A program made the translations under genes and the position numbers. Below the pieces are notes generated by a model. It was not told the DNA's origin, did not search any database, and saw only the letters and a list, made by a program, of their open reading frames with translations. 64,000 nt of DNA from Zanthoxylum bungeanum (taxonomy: Eukaryota; Streptophyta; Magnoliopsida; Sapindales; Rutaceae): NCBI GenBank assembly GCA_019454045.1, contig SKCR01049663.1, positions 69,501 through 133,500 of the forward strand, read 5' to 3'. This document shows positions 12,763-24,552 of this stretch, one piece after another. Position 1 is the first letter of the stretch. The number at the start of each line of letters is the position of its first letter.

Positions 12763-14077
12763 TGATGAACATTAAAAAGTGCGCATTTATTAAAAGAAAA
12801 ATTCATCATTTTAACTGTAGTTTCATTAATCCCCTTAATTTAGCACATTTGTAAAATAATAATTATATTTATGTTTTATATATTTTATTGTGATTTTTAT
12901 TTTTTGTGTAAGTAAAACATTGCTTTGGAAGCTAAACAGGAAAAATTGATATGAAATATGAACTCCGAGACTCAGAAATCCAAAAAGAGTGTGACAACTA
13001 AATTCAAATCGGACTTGGAAAACATTCACCGTATTTAGATTGACAACAAAATGAGATTATGATGTATTTAACTACACATGTGTTTTATATAAAGATATAA
13101 AACAAAAATAAAAAGACAACAAAAAAAGTTTAAAAAAAAAAAAAAAAAAAAAAAGTAAACCATCCACCGAATTCGGTGGGTGATTTATGCAAATTGTTGA
13201 CAATTTATAAAAATTACCAACTTTTGTAATTATCAGTAATAATGTAATTCATTTTCATTATGCTAATTTGAAGGAGGATGTTCAACACCTCTCTCTCTCA
13301 GTAAAATTTCCACAGGTCTTTCTTGAGATTTTGTGAGATAAGCTATTGCTTATATTTTTTCTTTTATTAATAAAATTATGAGTGTTTTTATTTATATTTT
13401 TTCTGCTAATTTGTATCATGTTGGGGTAAAAGGTGAAGCTAGTGGTATGAAAATATATGTGATTTTTATTTTTATTATATTTTTTAAATTGTGATAGTTT
13501 CTCAAGTAAAATTTATACTATTTTCAATTTATTGAGGACTCTTGAGTAGCTGTAGATAGTACCCGATTGTCACAAATAATACTTGAATCCCATAAATAAG
13601 AAAGAGTGAACTATTAAAGATATGGATTAATTATAGACAATACGATTACGCCTATATGACTGGTTTTATATTTGGCATAATTGAGTACCTAACTGGACTT
13701 GTTATAGACAAATATTATCACCGCCTTTATGGTTGGTTTTATATGTTTTGACATATTTAGTACATTGGCATGACTAATTATCGACAGAACGAATTACATG
13801 TGTTGGCATAATTAATACTTGATAATTATGAAATTAATTGATTGATAAATAATTATAATTTATATTTTATAAAAAAGTAAAAATTATTTATATGTGAAAT
13901 ATCAAGAGTGGATCCCCTAAACCTAGAATTTTATTTTATTATTTTTATTTTATTAGTTGAATTATTATTTTATCATATTAAATTTATTCTTTGTAAATCG
14001 ACCCCGGACTTACCAGTTATTTTATTACTTCGACACTCTTATATTTGGGAGTAAAGAATCATTTTGTGAGTGAGTCA
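12763..14077 (+). mobile_element. Putative solo LTR (about 1.3 kb) inserted in the long Copia LTR
   Basis: Compared with the matching LTR at 42575-42605, this copy carries 1,315 extra bases. The insert starts TGATGAACATTAAAAAGTGC and ends GAGTGAGTCA, i.e. TG...CA. It is flanked by ATTCC on the left and TTTCC on the right, a 5-bp target duplication with one mismatch. No coding sequence is present, and it includes a 24-A tract near 13131. The family is probably Gypsy, judged from its general LTR style; that is inference. Confidence 0.7.
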
Positions 14078-14214
14078 TTTCCAATGGTCTAACCTGATGT
14101 ACCATGAGCAATGGAAGCTCTTGTAGACATGACGTTATTCATTAGAGTGAATACTGAATGGCTCATAGATGATTCCTAATAGTTGGAAGTACACACCACC
14201 GTCAATAGGAATAT

Positions 14215-14730
14215 CCTCGAGTCGAGTAGCATATGTAATCCTTTCACTATAGGATAACATTGATTTTGTGTGTGATCCTCCACACTTTGATGCCACATAT
14301 GTCAGAGACCTTTCATGGTCTGACAGCTAGATGTTCATTGGGTGTGGACCGATGCACTCATTAATAAAGTGCGTATCAAGATATGATCTGTCGGCCTGTA
14401 TGTGTACAATAAGAGGTTAAAGTATCCATATGAGTAAGTCACGATTCTTAAAACTTTGGCCAAAGCCGATCTCCTCGAGTCGAGTAGCATATGTAATCCT
14501 TTCACTATATGATAACATTGATTTTGTGTGTGATCCTCCACACTTTGATGCCACATATGTCAGGGACCTTTCATGGTCTGACAGCTAGATGTTCGTTGGG
14601 TGTGGACCGATGCACTCATTAATCAAGTGCGTATCAGGATAGGATATGTCGGCCCGTATGTGTACCATAAGAGGTTAAAGTATCCATGTGAGTAAGTCAC
14701 GATTCTTAAGACTTTGGCCAAAGCCGATCA
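14215..14730. repeat. 258-bp tandem duplication inside the Copia LTR
   Basis: The block starting cctcgagtcgagtagcatat at 14215 is repeated from 14473 with few differences. Both units run through the tgtcagRgacctttcatggt and ggccaaagccgat segments. The orthologous segment in LTR copy 2 (about 42720-42980) is single, so the duplication happened in this copy. Confidence 0.9.
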
Positions 14731-15238
14731 CCTATGATGGATCATATATATCAGAAATGGTGTTATGATTAGTTATAAAGAATCATGGACATGTCGACAA
14801 TATGAGATGTGCGACTCAGAAACTTGACGGTGTAATCTATGTTTCCTAAGCACAACTCGGATAGCCTACGACGGAGGGATTGTTAAAATATGTGATGACA
14901 TCGAGTTGTATAGTTCAGAAAGGTCATTCGTGTTCTTCGTGAATTCAGAGGTGGCTAAATTACGTACATATAAGCTAGGCTTATATGATGAGTGTGCCTA
15001 AACTTATAGAGTCTCATAATATGAAGTGTACTCGTTGAGCACTTGGATAGCCGATAATATTTGATATTATAATTATCTATTAAAATAATTAAGTGTTATT
15101 GGATAACATTAATTATTTACTTTGACGCAATTGGATTAATCCAAAATCACACAAAGCTTTGTTGTAATTTCATAAATATATATACCATTTGAGGATATTT
15201 TGGTAATTATAAAATATATAATAATATGTGTATTTGAC

Positions 15239-15480
15239 TTGATTTAATTGGATTAAATCAAAGTGGTAGACAATAAACTAATCAAATTGGTTAAACTTTA
15301 TCTATATTTAATTAGATTAAATCAAATTGGTAGACAATAAACTAATCAGTTGGTTAAATTTTGTCTAGATTTAATTAGATTAAATCAAAGTGGTAGACAA
15401 TGAACTAATCAATTGGTTAAATTTTGTCTAGATTTAATTGGATTAAATCAAAGTGGTAGACAATGGTGATTAGTCACACC
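15239..15480. repeat. 63-bp minisatellite with TGG-loop hairpins in the Copia LTR
   Basis: Four units start at about 15242, 15306, 15369 and 15432. Each contains GATTTAAT-T(G/A)G-ATTAAATC, a near-perfect palindrome with a 3-nt loop, then gtggtagacaat and a taatcaattggtt segment. The first hairpin has 10-bp arms (15239-15261). LTR copy 2 has only two units (about 53059 and 53122). Confidence 0.88.
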
Positions 15481-16508
15481 TAATTATGCATATTTGGACA
15501 AACTGTATTAAGCCCACCTAAAAGTTGATTAAAACTTTTATCAATTAAAAATTGCATAAGCTTCACTATAAAAGGCAAGCTTTAGCAAGTTTTTAAGCAA
15601 GTAAGCATTAAGGCAAAACATAAGAAAAAATAGCCTAAATAAGTGTTTAGAGAAGTTTTAGAAGTTCTCTACATTTTTCAATAAGGAGGAGAATATTAGA
15701 TCTTTGGTTCAAGCTTATTAGATAAGTTTGATTTTCTCTAATACACTATATTTTTGTATTTGATACATAATAATATAACTTGAAATTGAAATTAGGCTAA
15801 TGAATTGTGTACGGATGCTTTAGAAGCATAAACAAAATATGCTTGTGATTGCGTCAAAATGTTTATGTTGGACACAAACATAAAATTAGAGTTTTGAACT
15901 ATATATGAAAGTTTGGAGTTATGGCTACCATTCTAGAATCACTTGACCACCTTTGAGTGACATAGAATTGTCCATAAGTCACTTCATTGTGGGATTCTAA
16001 TTTGGTTTGTGTTTTAGATTCAAAATTTATGCATGTACGTATTTAGAATAAATTTATATTTTTTGTAAAAATATTTGATATTTTGTAAAATATGATTTTA
16101 TTTTATAGCATGTGTTGATGTTGGTTTTGATGTTAAAATTAAATTTTGGATGTTTGAAAGTGTTTAGGGAATGTTGGAAAGAAATTAGGGTGAAAACCTC
16201 AATTTCCATCAACTCACTGGAAAGAGAGCTGATGGAAGTCAAGAAAATAATAATAATAAAATTATATGTGTGTGATGGGCCGTATAGTGTGCGCGCGTGC
16301 TACATTTTCACTAAATCTTATTTTCTTCTGATTTTGAGCTTCCGAACTCCGATTTGGCCTTAATTTTTTCCTATACACTCGTAATGGGATATAATATTCT
16401 ATTAAATTATTTAAAAATACATCCATGCTTGATATCCATGGGTTAGACCCATTTTCACTGCACGGGACACCGATCCGATCCTAAGGATCCCATATTCGTC
16501 CCAACATA

Positions 16509-16522
16509 ACGGTATTAGAGCA
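16509..16522 (+). other. Primer-binding site of long-LTR Copia copy 1
   Basis: The sequence acggtattagagca follows the LTR end CCCAACA after two bases. It matches the usual plant Copia primer site TGGTATCAGAGC (initiator methionine tRNA) with a few substitutions. Confidence 0.75.
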
Positions 16523-16789
16523 GGTCTAAACGCACAACACATGTTGCGTGTTTGACATATATTTGAATCTATGCCTCTATAATTTTAATTTAATTATGCA
16601 TAATTCATATTGGATATGCATTGCATATTTTAAATTAAAATTTTTATTTTGACCCAAACATGTTAATGACTTGATTGTCATAAATCTCATATGATTAGAT
16701 GATTACTTTATTTTAAGTAATAGTATTGATAATGTTTCAGTATTATTGTATGGTATGTCTTATCAATATGAAGATGAATGAGTTCTTAT

Positions 16790-17110
16790 TACTTCTGTCC
16801 AATACCATCATTATTGTGAGAGTATAAGTGTTCGGAACTTAGGTCGCTCCAGTAAAATATTAGATGCAGCGTGATGAATTGACGTAGTCACTTAATACCA
16901 TCATTATTGTGAGGGTGTACTTACGAAACTCATTAGTGCAAATTGACAAGTGTACACCAGAACACGTCTTAATCCAATGCCGTCATTATTGTGAGGATAA
17001 GAAACGGTTCGGGACCAAACTTATAAGTTACATGGATGTGATTGACCTTTAAATTTTACCTAATGGGTTTATGAAGGCCAAAAGCGTCATTATTGTGAGG
17101 TTGGAGTAAA
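16790..17110 (+). repeat. Dispersed 15-mer repeats in the Copia 5' leader
   Basis: The motif (c)atcattattgtgag occurs four times, at about 16807, 16900, 16983 and 17086, between the primer-binding site and gag. Spacing is irregular (about 80-105 bp), so it is not a simple tandem array. Confidence 0.75.
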
Positions 17111-17229
17111 TGTCATGGGATCCACTTCTAGCTATGAAATATTGATAGTCAAATTTCTATTTTTCCGTTAAGAAAGATTATAGAATTACGTAAAGTAGTG
17201 GATGAGCACTAATAGATTTAAAATCCTTA

Positions 17230-19568
17230 ATCATATTAGTATTTTTATATTAAAATCAAAATATTCTGCTAGTGTTTAATTGTTGTCTTTTAGAAGGCTG
17301 CCACAAGTCCATTAGCGCGACTTTTAGATTCCTATAAATTGAAAATAACCTCAAACTACTTAGAGTATGAGATGAACATCCGCCTTGTTTTGGAGTCAAA
17401 ACGATTGAGATATGATGGCTTTGTGATGCATTCGATGCAAGCCACATATGAAAGACTTCATAACATTTAACGCATGGCAGAGCATGATTTGAAGAAAGGG
17501 AATCCCACTTTGTACCTCCATGGTGGAGAAAGCTCTTCAAAGACTTATAGGAAGTCTAAGAAGATTAAAATGAGAAATTAGAAGAAACACTCCGATAAAT
17601 AAACTGCAAGATCGTATGTAGCTCGTGATACATGTCTACATTGTCAGAAGTTTGGATACTGAAAATGTGATTGTCCAGAGCTGAAAGGAAAAACATGAAC
17701 CTCATGTGCGTTTTGTATTTTTCCTATTATTGACATCTTATTAGCCTTAGATGCAAATAGTGGTTGGGTGTTAGACACCGGTAGTCCAAATCATATTTGC
17801 AACTCCATGCAAGCCATGAGAGTTAAAAAAAAGGCTAAAAAAATATAGATCCGGCTTAGCATTGACAATGGCGAGACATTGGATATCAAGGTCATATTAA
17901 AAATCATTCTAGATATATCTAATGGATGTAAATTAATTTTGCATGACTGCTATTATGTACCCTCTCTTATTAAACAATAAAAATCGTTACCGATATTGGA
18001 TAAAGAGTGATATAAAATAGACATTAAAGATAGTGCTTTATGTTTATATGATAAAGATAATTATTTGATATGTGAATATTTTTTATCTAACAGTCATTAT
18101 GTTTTGGAAACATATCGAAATGTCTTTAATGTAGAGGAAAATACACGTAAAATATCTGAAGTAAATAATACTGAATTTTGACATATGAGATTTGGCCACA
18201 TAAGTGTTAGACGTCTATCAAAATTGGTTACTGATGGTTTGATCGAAGATCTTACCTTAGATCTCTATCCGATTTGTGAGTCATTTATCCAAGGGAATAT
18301 GACAAATGCCTCATTTCTTGATGTTGGACATCGTGCTGAAAATTTATTGAAGCTAGTACACAATGATGTGTGTGGTCATTTAAATCATGTCGCTCATGAT
18401 CGTTCAACCTACTTTGTGACTTTCACTGATGATAAGTCAAGATATGGTTATGTCTATTTAATGAGACATAAATCAGAATTATTTGAAAAGTTCAAAATAT
18501 TCTGAAACGAGGTTGAAAAACAAACCGAGAATTTGATCAAGTGCCTTCGATCAGATCGAGGTGGTGAATTCTTAAGCGATGAATTCAGAAGTTATTTAAG
18601 ATAGAATGAGATTCTCGTCCAATATAGCCCACCAGGAACTTCTCAACACAATTGTGTGTCTGAGGGGAGAAATAATACTTTATTGGATATGGTGCGATCT
18701 ATAATGAACTATACAGATCTTTCATATTACCTTTGGGGTTATGCTTTGCTTACTGATGTCCACATACTTAACAGAGTTCCATCGAAAGCTATTTCTATAA
18801 CCCCATATCAGATATGGTTCGGTAAAAATCCAAGTCTTAGATATTTAAAGATGTGATATTGGATATCAATTCGAGAAATGGCAGAAAGCCATGAAATCCG
18901 AAATGGTTTCTATGTATGATAATAAAGTCTGGGAGTTGGTTGAACTTCTTGAATGAGTTAAACTTATTGGTTGTAAATGAGTTTATAAAAGGAAGCGAGA
19001 GTCTGATGGAAATGCGGAAACCTTTAAGGCCCAATTGGTAGCGAAATGTTACACTCAACATCCTAAGATTGACTATGAGGAAACATTTTCACTAGTATTC
19101 ATGCTAAAATCCATTAGGATTCTTTTAGCCATTGTTGCATATCACGATTATTATATATGGAAGATGAATGTGAAAATCGCGTTCCTAAATGGATTCCTCG
19201 AGGAGGATATCTATATGGAATAACCAGCAGGTTTTGTATCCAATGAGACTTCAAACTTAGTTTGTAAGCTCAAGAAGTCTATATATGGACTTAAACAGAC
19301 ATCCCGAAGCTGAAATCATCATTTTGATGAAATAATTAGATTATCTGGATTCATCAGGAACAATGAAGAATCATGTGTTTATAAGAAAGTTAGTGGGAGC
19401 ACGATAGTATTCCTTGTATTGTATGTAGACGATATCCTTATCATTGGGAATGGTATAGAACTGATGCAAAATGTGAAAGTTTACCTTTGCAAGAACTTCT
19501 CCATGAAAGACATGGGTGAAACTTCCTATATACTGGGTATAAGGCTCTACCGAGATGACAAGTTGATG
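17230..19568 (+). pseudogene. Copia gag-pol remnant (zinc knuckle, protease, integrase, reverse transcriptase)
   Basis: Frame-broken polyprotein. CLHCQKFGY with an in-frame stop and KCDC near 17636-17680 is a damaged CCHC knuckle. WVLDTGSPNHIC near 17767-17802 is the protease DTG site. Integrase is recognisable from 18185 (MRFGHISVRRLSKLV, then VHNDVCGHL, FTDDKSRYGYVYLM, SDRGGEFLS near 18550 and a QHNCVSE segment near 18648). Reverse transcriptase follows (YEETFSLVF near 19075, KIAFLNGFLEEDIYME near 19174, LYVDDILIIGN near 19420). Integrase and reverse transcriptase abut near 18855, so the linker is deleted. RNase H is absent. Confidence 0.88.
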
Positions 19569-21052
19569 TAAGTCAAGTGGGTCCCACCATTTTTAAATTC
19601 CAAATATAAGTTAGCTTACACAACAAGACTTGTGCCCAGATTTGTTTAATCCGATTAAACGAATTTCTCGTCGCTACATAATTAAATCCAATTTAATTAA
19701 ATAATTATGTCTCGCAAAATTATTACGAAAGTCGCTTACGAATTAATTCCAAATTAATTCGTTAGCTTGAATTAAAATCCAATTTTAATTCCATATTGAA
19801 ATCCAATTTCAATTAATATATCTGATATATTATTTTAGCCCAAATAAATAAATTAAATAGAAAAATCCAATTTAACTATTAAATTTATTTTACCGATTAT
19901 TTCCAAATTAATCGCGTTCTCTCTTCTAGACGAATTTAATCACAGATAAATTCTTACCGTAATTAATCCCAGATTAATTTTCTCTCTCATAATTAATCTC
20001 AAATTAATTCTATTCGAGTCAAATGTCATTAGTGAATCTTTGGGAAGCGACCCAAGATATTCCTGGATATATTGGCAGTAAATACGGTCATCGGACTATC
20101 CGAATACGTGCGTACCCTGTATCATGTTCTTACCGATTTACAAGACATGGTTGGCTTCTAGCAAAGCATCGTGCCTACCAAATTCTCCAGAAATATTTAA
20201 CGAGGAATATATAATCTGTATCAAGTGTAGTATACAAAGTATTGCGTAATACGATCCAGTATCGGATGTCATATGCTAGGCCTAGGGCTGGCTCTGTGTC
20301 TGCCCCGTACGAAGCATATATCGGATTCTACGTAACTAGTCTATGTAATCGGATAATCATGACCTATTCATATTATCCCGATAGTTGCAGCATTTAAGAG
20401 TACTAGCACCATATCCTGGGTGACGATCATCTCCATATGACTGAAGTGATACTCTCATCTTGACATCACATCCAATACACTACGATTCTCAGTAAACCCA
20501 GTATAGGCGTACACATAACCTGTTAAAGCTCCGGACAACCAATACCAAAGTATACTGATTGTCGCAAGTAATAGCGATGCAAGTCTCATGTTAAAGATCA
20601 CATACACCTACCCTGATTCGGATTCCCATAGACACATAATCATAATACCAATGGGACTCCGAGAGGTCTATCCAGAGCGAAGCTGTTCCCGGTCCAACGG
20701 CTAACAGAACCTCTTATCACATTTGCATAAGTATCAAATACTTAAATATATGAGAACTATGCCATTAAGCTTCCATAACGCGCACAAGTGTAATACTAGT
20801 CTATTCCGCATTATCGATGTCCAATCTCGATAATACTACGACTAGAGATATTTAATGATTAAATCATTCGTGGATTAATATTGTCTCATATCTTATTAAT
20901 CTGATTTAACCATAAGGACTTTTATCATTAATACTCCAAGTAATCCAATTACATAATGATAAAATAGTATTTTCCTTTGTCACATAGTTAATTTGTACAA
21001 AAAACATCATGTCTTTACAAATAGTGATGTTATGGGTCATAATTATCCAACA
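19569..21052 (-). mobile_element. Diverged LTR of the 9.6-kb Copia family (solo or truncated), minus-strand sense
   Basis: From about 19630 to the end CCAACA at 21052, this stretch aligns in order with the LTRs at 43254-45252 and 53912-55925. Shared blocks include the hairpin array, gtcatcggactatccgaa, gcgacccaagat, tgccccgtacgaagca and the end gggtcataattatccaaca. It is the most diverged member seen here. The left edge starts tgtaagtcaagtggg, directly after the broken reverse transcriptase of the older Copia. No matching 5-bp target duplication was found, so truncation is possible. Confidence 0.78.
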
Positions 21053-22073
21053 GATTATACATACTATATGAAAATAAAAATTACCATAAATACACTAGAA
21101 TCACTACTTCTGGTCATTTTCTGTGGGACGCCTTCATCAAGTCGCGTCATGTTCCAGTTTTTAATGCTATCTATTTCTAGTCGGGCAGTGTAAAAGCCAT
21201 TTTGGACTAACCAAACTGAGAGAATCTTCTTCAATAATTGGGCCTTCGCATAAATTTCTCTGTCGGAATACCTATTTAGACATAAATCAAAAATCCATAT
21301 TTGACTTCAACCATGACCCAATCAGTGCTCACCCTATATATTGACCGGTATAAATACCTATATAATATTTTTTATAAACAAAAAATTAATATAAATGTTT
21401 GAATTTGTAGCATTTTTAAAATAACATTGCACTTATAAAATCAACCGTCATCCAAGACCTTGATATCACTGGACTTGTATGATAGTATGAAAGAAAGTTT
21501 TCATTGAATGCAATCTTGTCAATATCACCTCTACATTCATTCTAAGCTTGACATGCAAACATCTACACTTAAAATTGACATCAACAATCATCATCGCCAA
21601 CCACAAAAATCTAAAAAGAAATATCATGATACTTACATAAAACCATGTATCCATAATCACAGCTCATTGATTTATTTATATATTTTTATCATGTTGTTCA
21701 CTAATCAACTCTAAAATGAATTGATTTACTGTAATCGCAAATACATAAATTTAATTAAAAAGCTTGTTACAAATTTGAAAATATAACAGTCTTTCTCCAA
21801 CAAATCCCGTTAATGAATTATAAAATGCTCGATCATGTTTGGCGCTAATAATCTCCAATTGCCCCATTATACCAACTCTCAAAACTCGCAAATACGTCCG
21901 GCATGTGGACATAATTCAAATGATCTAAAATATGTTCCATTAATCTCGCTTTCTTTGGCAAAGCAACATATGGACTTGAGAGCAGTGAAGACTTCTTAAT
22001 GATCATCTAAAATTATTTACGGCTTCAGGCTGGTTGGTCAAATTTTCAATAATTTATAGACCGCACTGAATAT
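21053..22073. other. Gene-free AT-rich stretch, no assigned element
   Basis: No supported gene. Short open frames on both strands have no recognisable motif. Minus-strand reading near 21830-21960 gives a short protein-like stretch (MPDVFASFESWYNGAIGDY followed by a stop) that looks like a transposon-protein relic, but I cannot assign it. Confidence 0.5.
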
Positions 22074-24552
22074 GTGTCACAACCCAGTTTACCAAAACAT
22101 GATCAGCGAGAGATGGCATTCCCATCTCTTTAAGCCTCTGTCGTGAATATGCATGATGTTTCATGATTCATAACTGAACTGTATATACTTGAATACATGC
22201 ATATCTGATATATATAAAGTACATAAAATACTTGAATCATAATTATTATAACATGATCTATGCATGAACATAGCGCAACTTGGCGGCCTAACGTGCCCAA
22301 TAAACAAACATGTGGACCCTCAAGACTATGTTCCTAATGACTGGAGATTGTATCCACTTTATAAAAATCTTGTCCGCTAAATGAATGAATTTCTGCAACA
22401 CAAAACTGAAAGTGGAAAGTAAGTCGTATCAATGGCCTAGTGAGTGAATACTGAGAATTTAAACATAACTTAACATATCATGAATGATAAATTTTCTTAA
22501 TAAACCATGAAACCTGACTTTTGAGCTTCTGAAACGTCAATCATAATTCTTGTAATACATATCGAAATTTGTATTATGTGATCTATAAGTTATGACGATG
22601 ACTGAAAGCTCATAACTACAACCATAAACATGGATTCTATAAATGTGAATTGAAAATTATATATTATCATTATGTTTGTGAAATGTAAACATGAACTGTA
22701 TACTGCAGCATGGGCTGTAAACTGTAAAATACACTGAAACTTATAAATATGACTATTAACTGTGTACACGGCGTGTAAACTGTTAACTGAAGAATGGACT
22801 GGAACTATAAATATGACTGTAATCCTCAAGTATGACTTGTAAACTGAGAACATATCTTGTAAACTAAAAATTGTACATTTGATCTAGAAACTGTAATCAA
22901 GAACAAGAACCATAACGTGAACTGAAAACTGTCACATAGACTGAAAGCTGTAAACATGAATCGTACTGTAATCTTGAATATATAAGCTGATAACATGGCT
23001 AAAACTAAAAGATATGATCTGGACTTAACTTGAAAGGTTACATATGCAATGATCGGGATTGAGACGTCTCACCCGCATTTCCATCCATATCGGGATTCTA
23101 CTGTAACCCTCATACACTTGCATGTGTCTGAAAACATGAAAACCTCTCTAGTATTGTAACCGGGGGCGTGTAACCTACTTAGCGGGACCTAGTACCGTAT
23201 AAGCATGAGATGTTGAGTTGTAATAGATAACCTACTTAGCGGATGTAATCTTTCAAGTTAATGGATTTCACAATTATATTTTCAATTCAAGTTTACAGAT
23301 TTCAAGCCATGTTTTGATTTCTAAGACATGTTTATGGTTTCAAACATGTTTATGTTATCAGTTCATGCTAATGTTTTCAGATCATGATATAATTGTCAGT
23401 TTATCATGTTCACAATTTTCAATCATGCTCACAAGTTATCATGCTTACTTGTTCATGTCATACGAATTTCATTTTTGTTTACAAGATTATGTTATACAGT
23501 TTTCAGGCATGTTTGAAGTTTAAAAGTTACGATTTTAAGTCATGTTTACAATCCACATACATGTTTACAACTTGTATTTTCATGTCACAAGCCTCAGTTA
23601 TAGTTCTTTCGATTTACACTTATAGCCATGATTGTACAAGTTAGGTTTCATAACTCTCAATCCATATTTCATTATTCACAATTACATGTCACGATTTTAG
23701 CCATGTATTTATGTTTTCAGTATCGTTTATAAATTGTAGACCACATGTTACGAATCATATGCCATGAATTATAATTTAGGTGTCATATTTTACATGTCAT
23801 GAATTACAAATCATGATTTATAATTTACAAGTTACGTTGTATAATGTATTTTTTCACGTCTTATAATTTTACATGAAATGATGCATGTTACATGATTTTA
23901 TGATCTCTTAGTCATGCTCCTTAGCACAATTAAAATTTCATGGCCCATAGCTATCAGTTTATGATCTATGGTATTTGTCTACGACCTCGTAAGTATATTT
24001 CAAGAATTAGTATTGGTAATGAGATTATTTATTCAAGTCATGTATTTCACGTTTTAATTTCATTATTAGTATTCATTCACTAAGTCGATCACGACTTACT
24101 TTTCCCATTTTCTTATTTGGGATGCATGATTTCATGCACGCTAAGGATCAACTGTGGAGCAGATGGACACCCACGTAGTCATTAGGTTTGCAAAGTCAAT
24201 GGCCCATTTGTATAATATTGGGTACATTAGGCCATGTGGCTGAATGCTGAAATTTATGTAATTTATGTTATGTTAAGCATGTTGTATAAAGTTCTATGTG
24301 TAACTTTGTTTCAAATATGCATGCTCACAGTAAATTAATGAGATTATGCATGTGTGAATAATATAAGAACAAGACAAGAATATATCACGACACATCAGGC
24401 ACGTAAAATAATGAATCATGTATGAATATGTAATTCACGTACAAGTCAGGTTTAGTTAACATCACGACATGCATGTGCATGTCATGAGGCTCAGGTAGAT
24501 GGCAACGTTATCTCATGTCAGTCACGTCCTAGATAAACTGAGATGTGACAAG
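22074..24552. repeat. Large imperfect inverted repeat of two LTR-like units with TGTCACA ends
   Basis: The left arm starts TGTCACAACCCAGTTTA at 22074. The right arm, read on the minus strand from 24552, starts TGTCACATCTCAGTTTA. Both then carry a gagatRNcRttNCCATCT block, a GCCTC block, a GGCCTAAYGTRCCCAATA block (about 22287 and, inverted, about 24215-24235) and an AATGACT block. Toward the centre the left arm is rich in catgaactgtaaac-like words and the right arm in their reverse complements. The TGTCACA start resembles Gypsy (Del/Tekay-type) LTRs, but no primer site or coding region supports that assignment. Confidence 0.6.

Larger units (their letters stand above)
12436..16506 (+). repeat. 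5' LTR of long-LTR Copia copy 1 (about 2.5 kb after removing insertions)
   Basis: The right end is CCCAACA at 16500-16506, directly followed by the primer-binding site. Similarity to the pieces at 42256-43253, 52822-53911 and 63686-64000 covers the whole length. This copy is enlarged by a 1.3-kb insertion (12763-14077) and a 258-bp tandem duplication. It contains a 63-bp minisatellite with hairpin units at 15239-15470. Confidence 0.8.
12436..19568 (+). mobile_element. Long-LTR Copia retrotransposon, copy 1: 5' LTR, gag and decayed pol, 3' end missing
   Basis: A Ty1/copia element. A long LTR (to 16506) is followed by a primer-binding site, a decayed gag with a zinc-knuckle remnant, protease, integrase and reverse transcriptase in the Copia order. 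Internal stops and frameshifts occur throughout (for example at 18181, 18502, 18856, 19220). The reverse transcriptase reading stops near 19568, where an unrelated Copia LTR begins, so RNase H and the 3' LTR are lost. A second copy of the same LTR occupies 42256-64000 in three pieces. The 5' boundary is placed where the two copies begin to match (gttggtgcttgg); the expected TGTTGG start is not clean in either copy. Confidence 0.85.

Noticed and set aside
19569..21052. Full solo-LTR call with target duplication for the LTR at 19.57-21.05 kb
   Set aside because: The right end is clear, but the bases flanking the two edges do not repeat, so a truncated LTR cannot be excluded.
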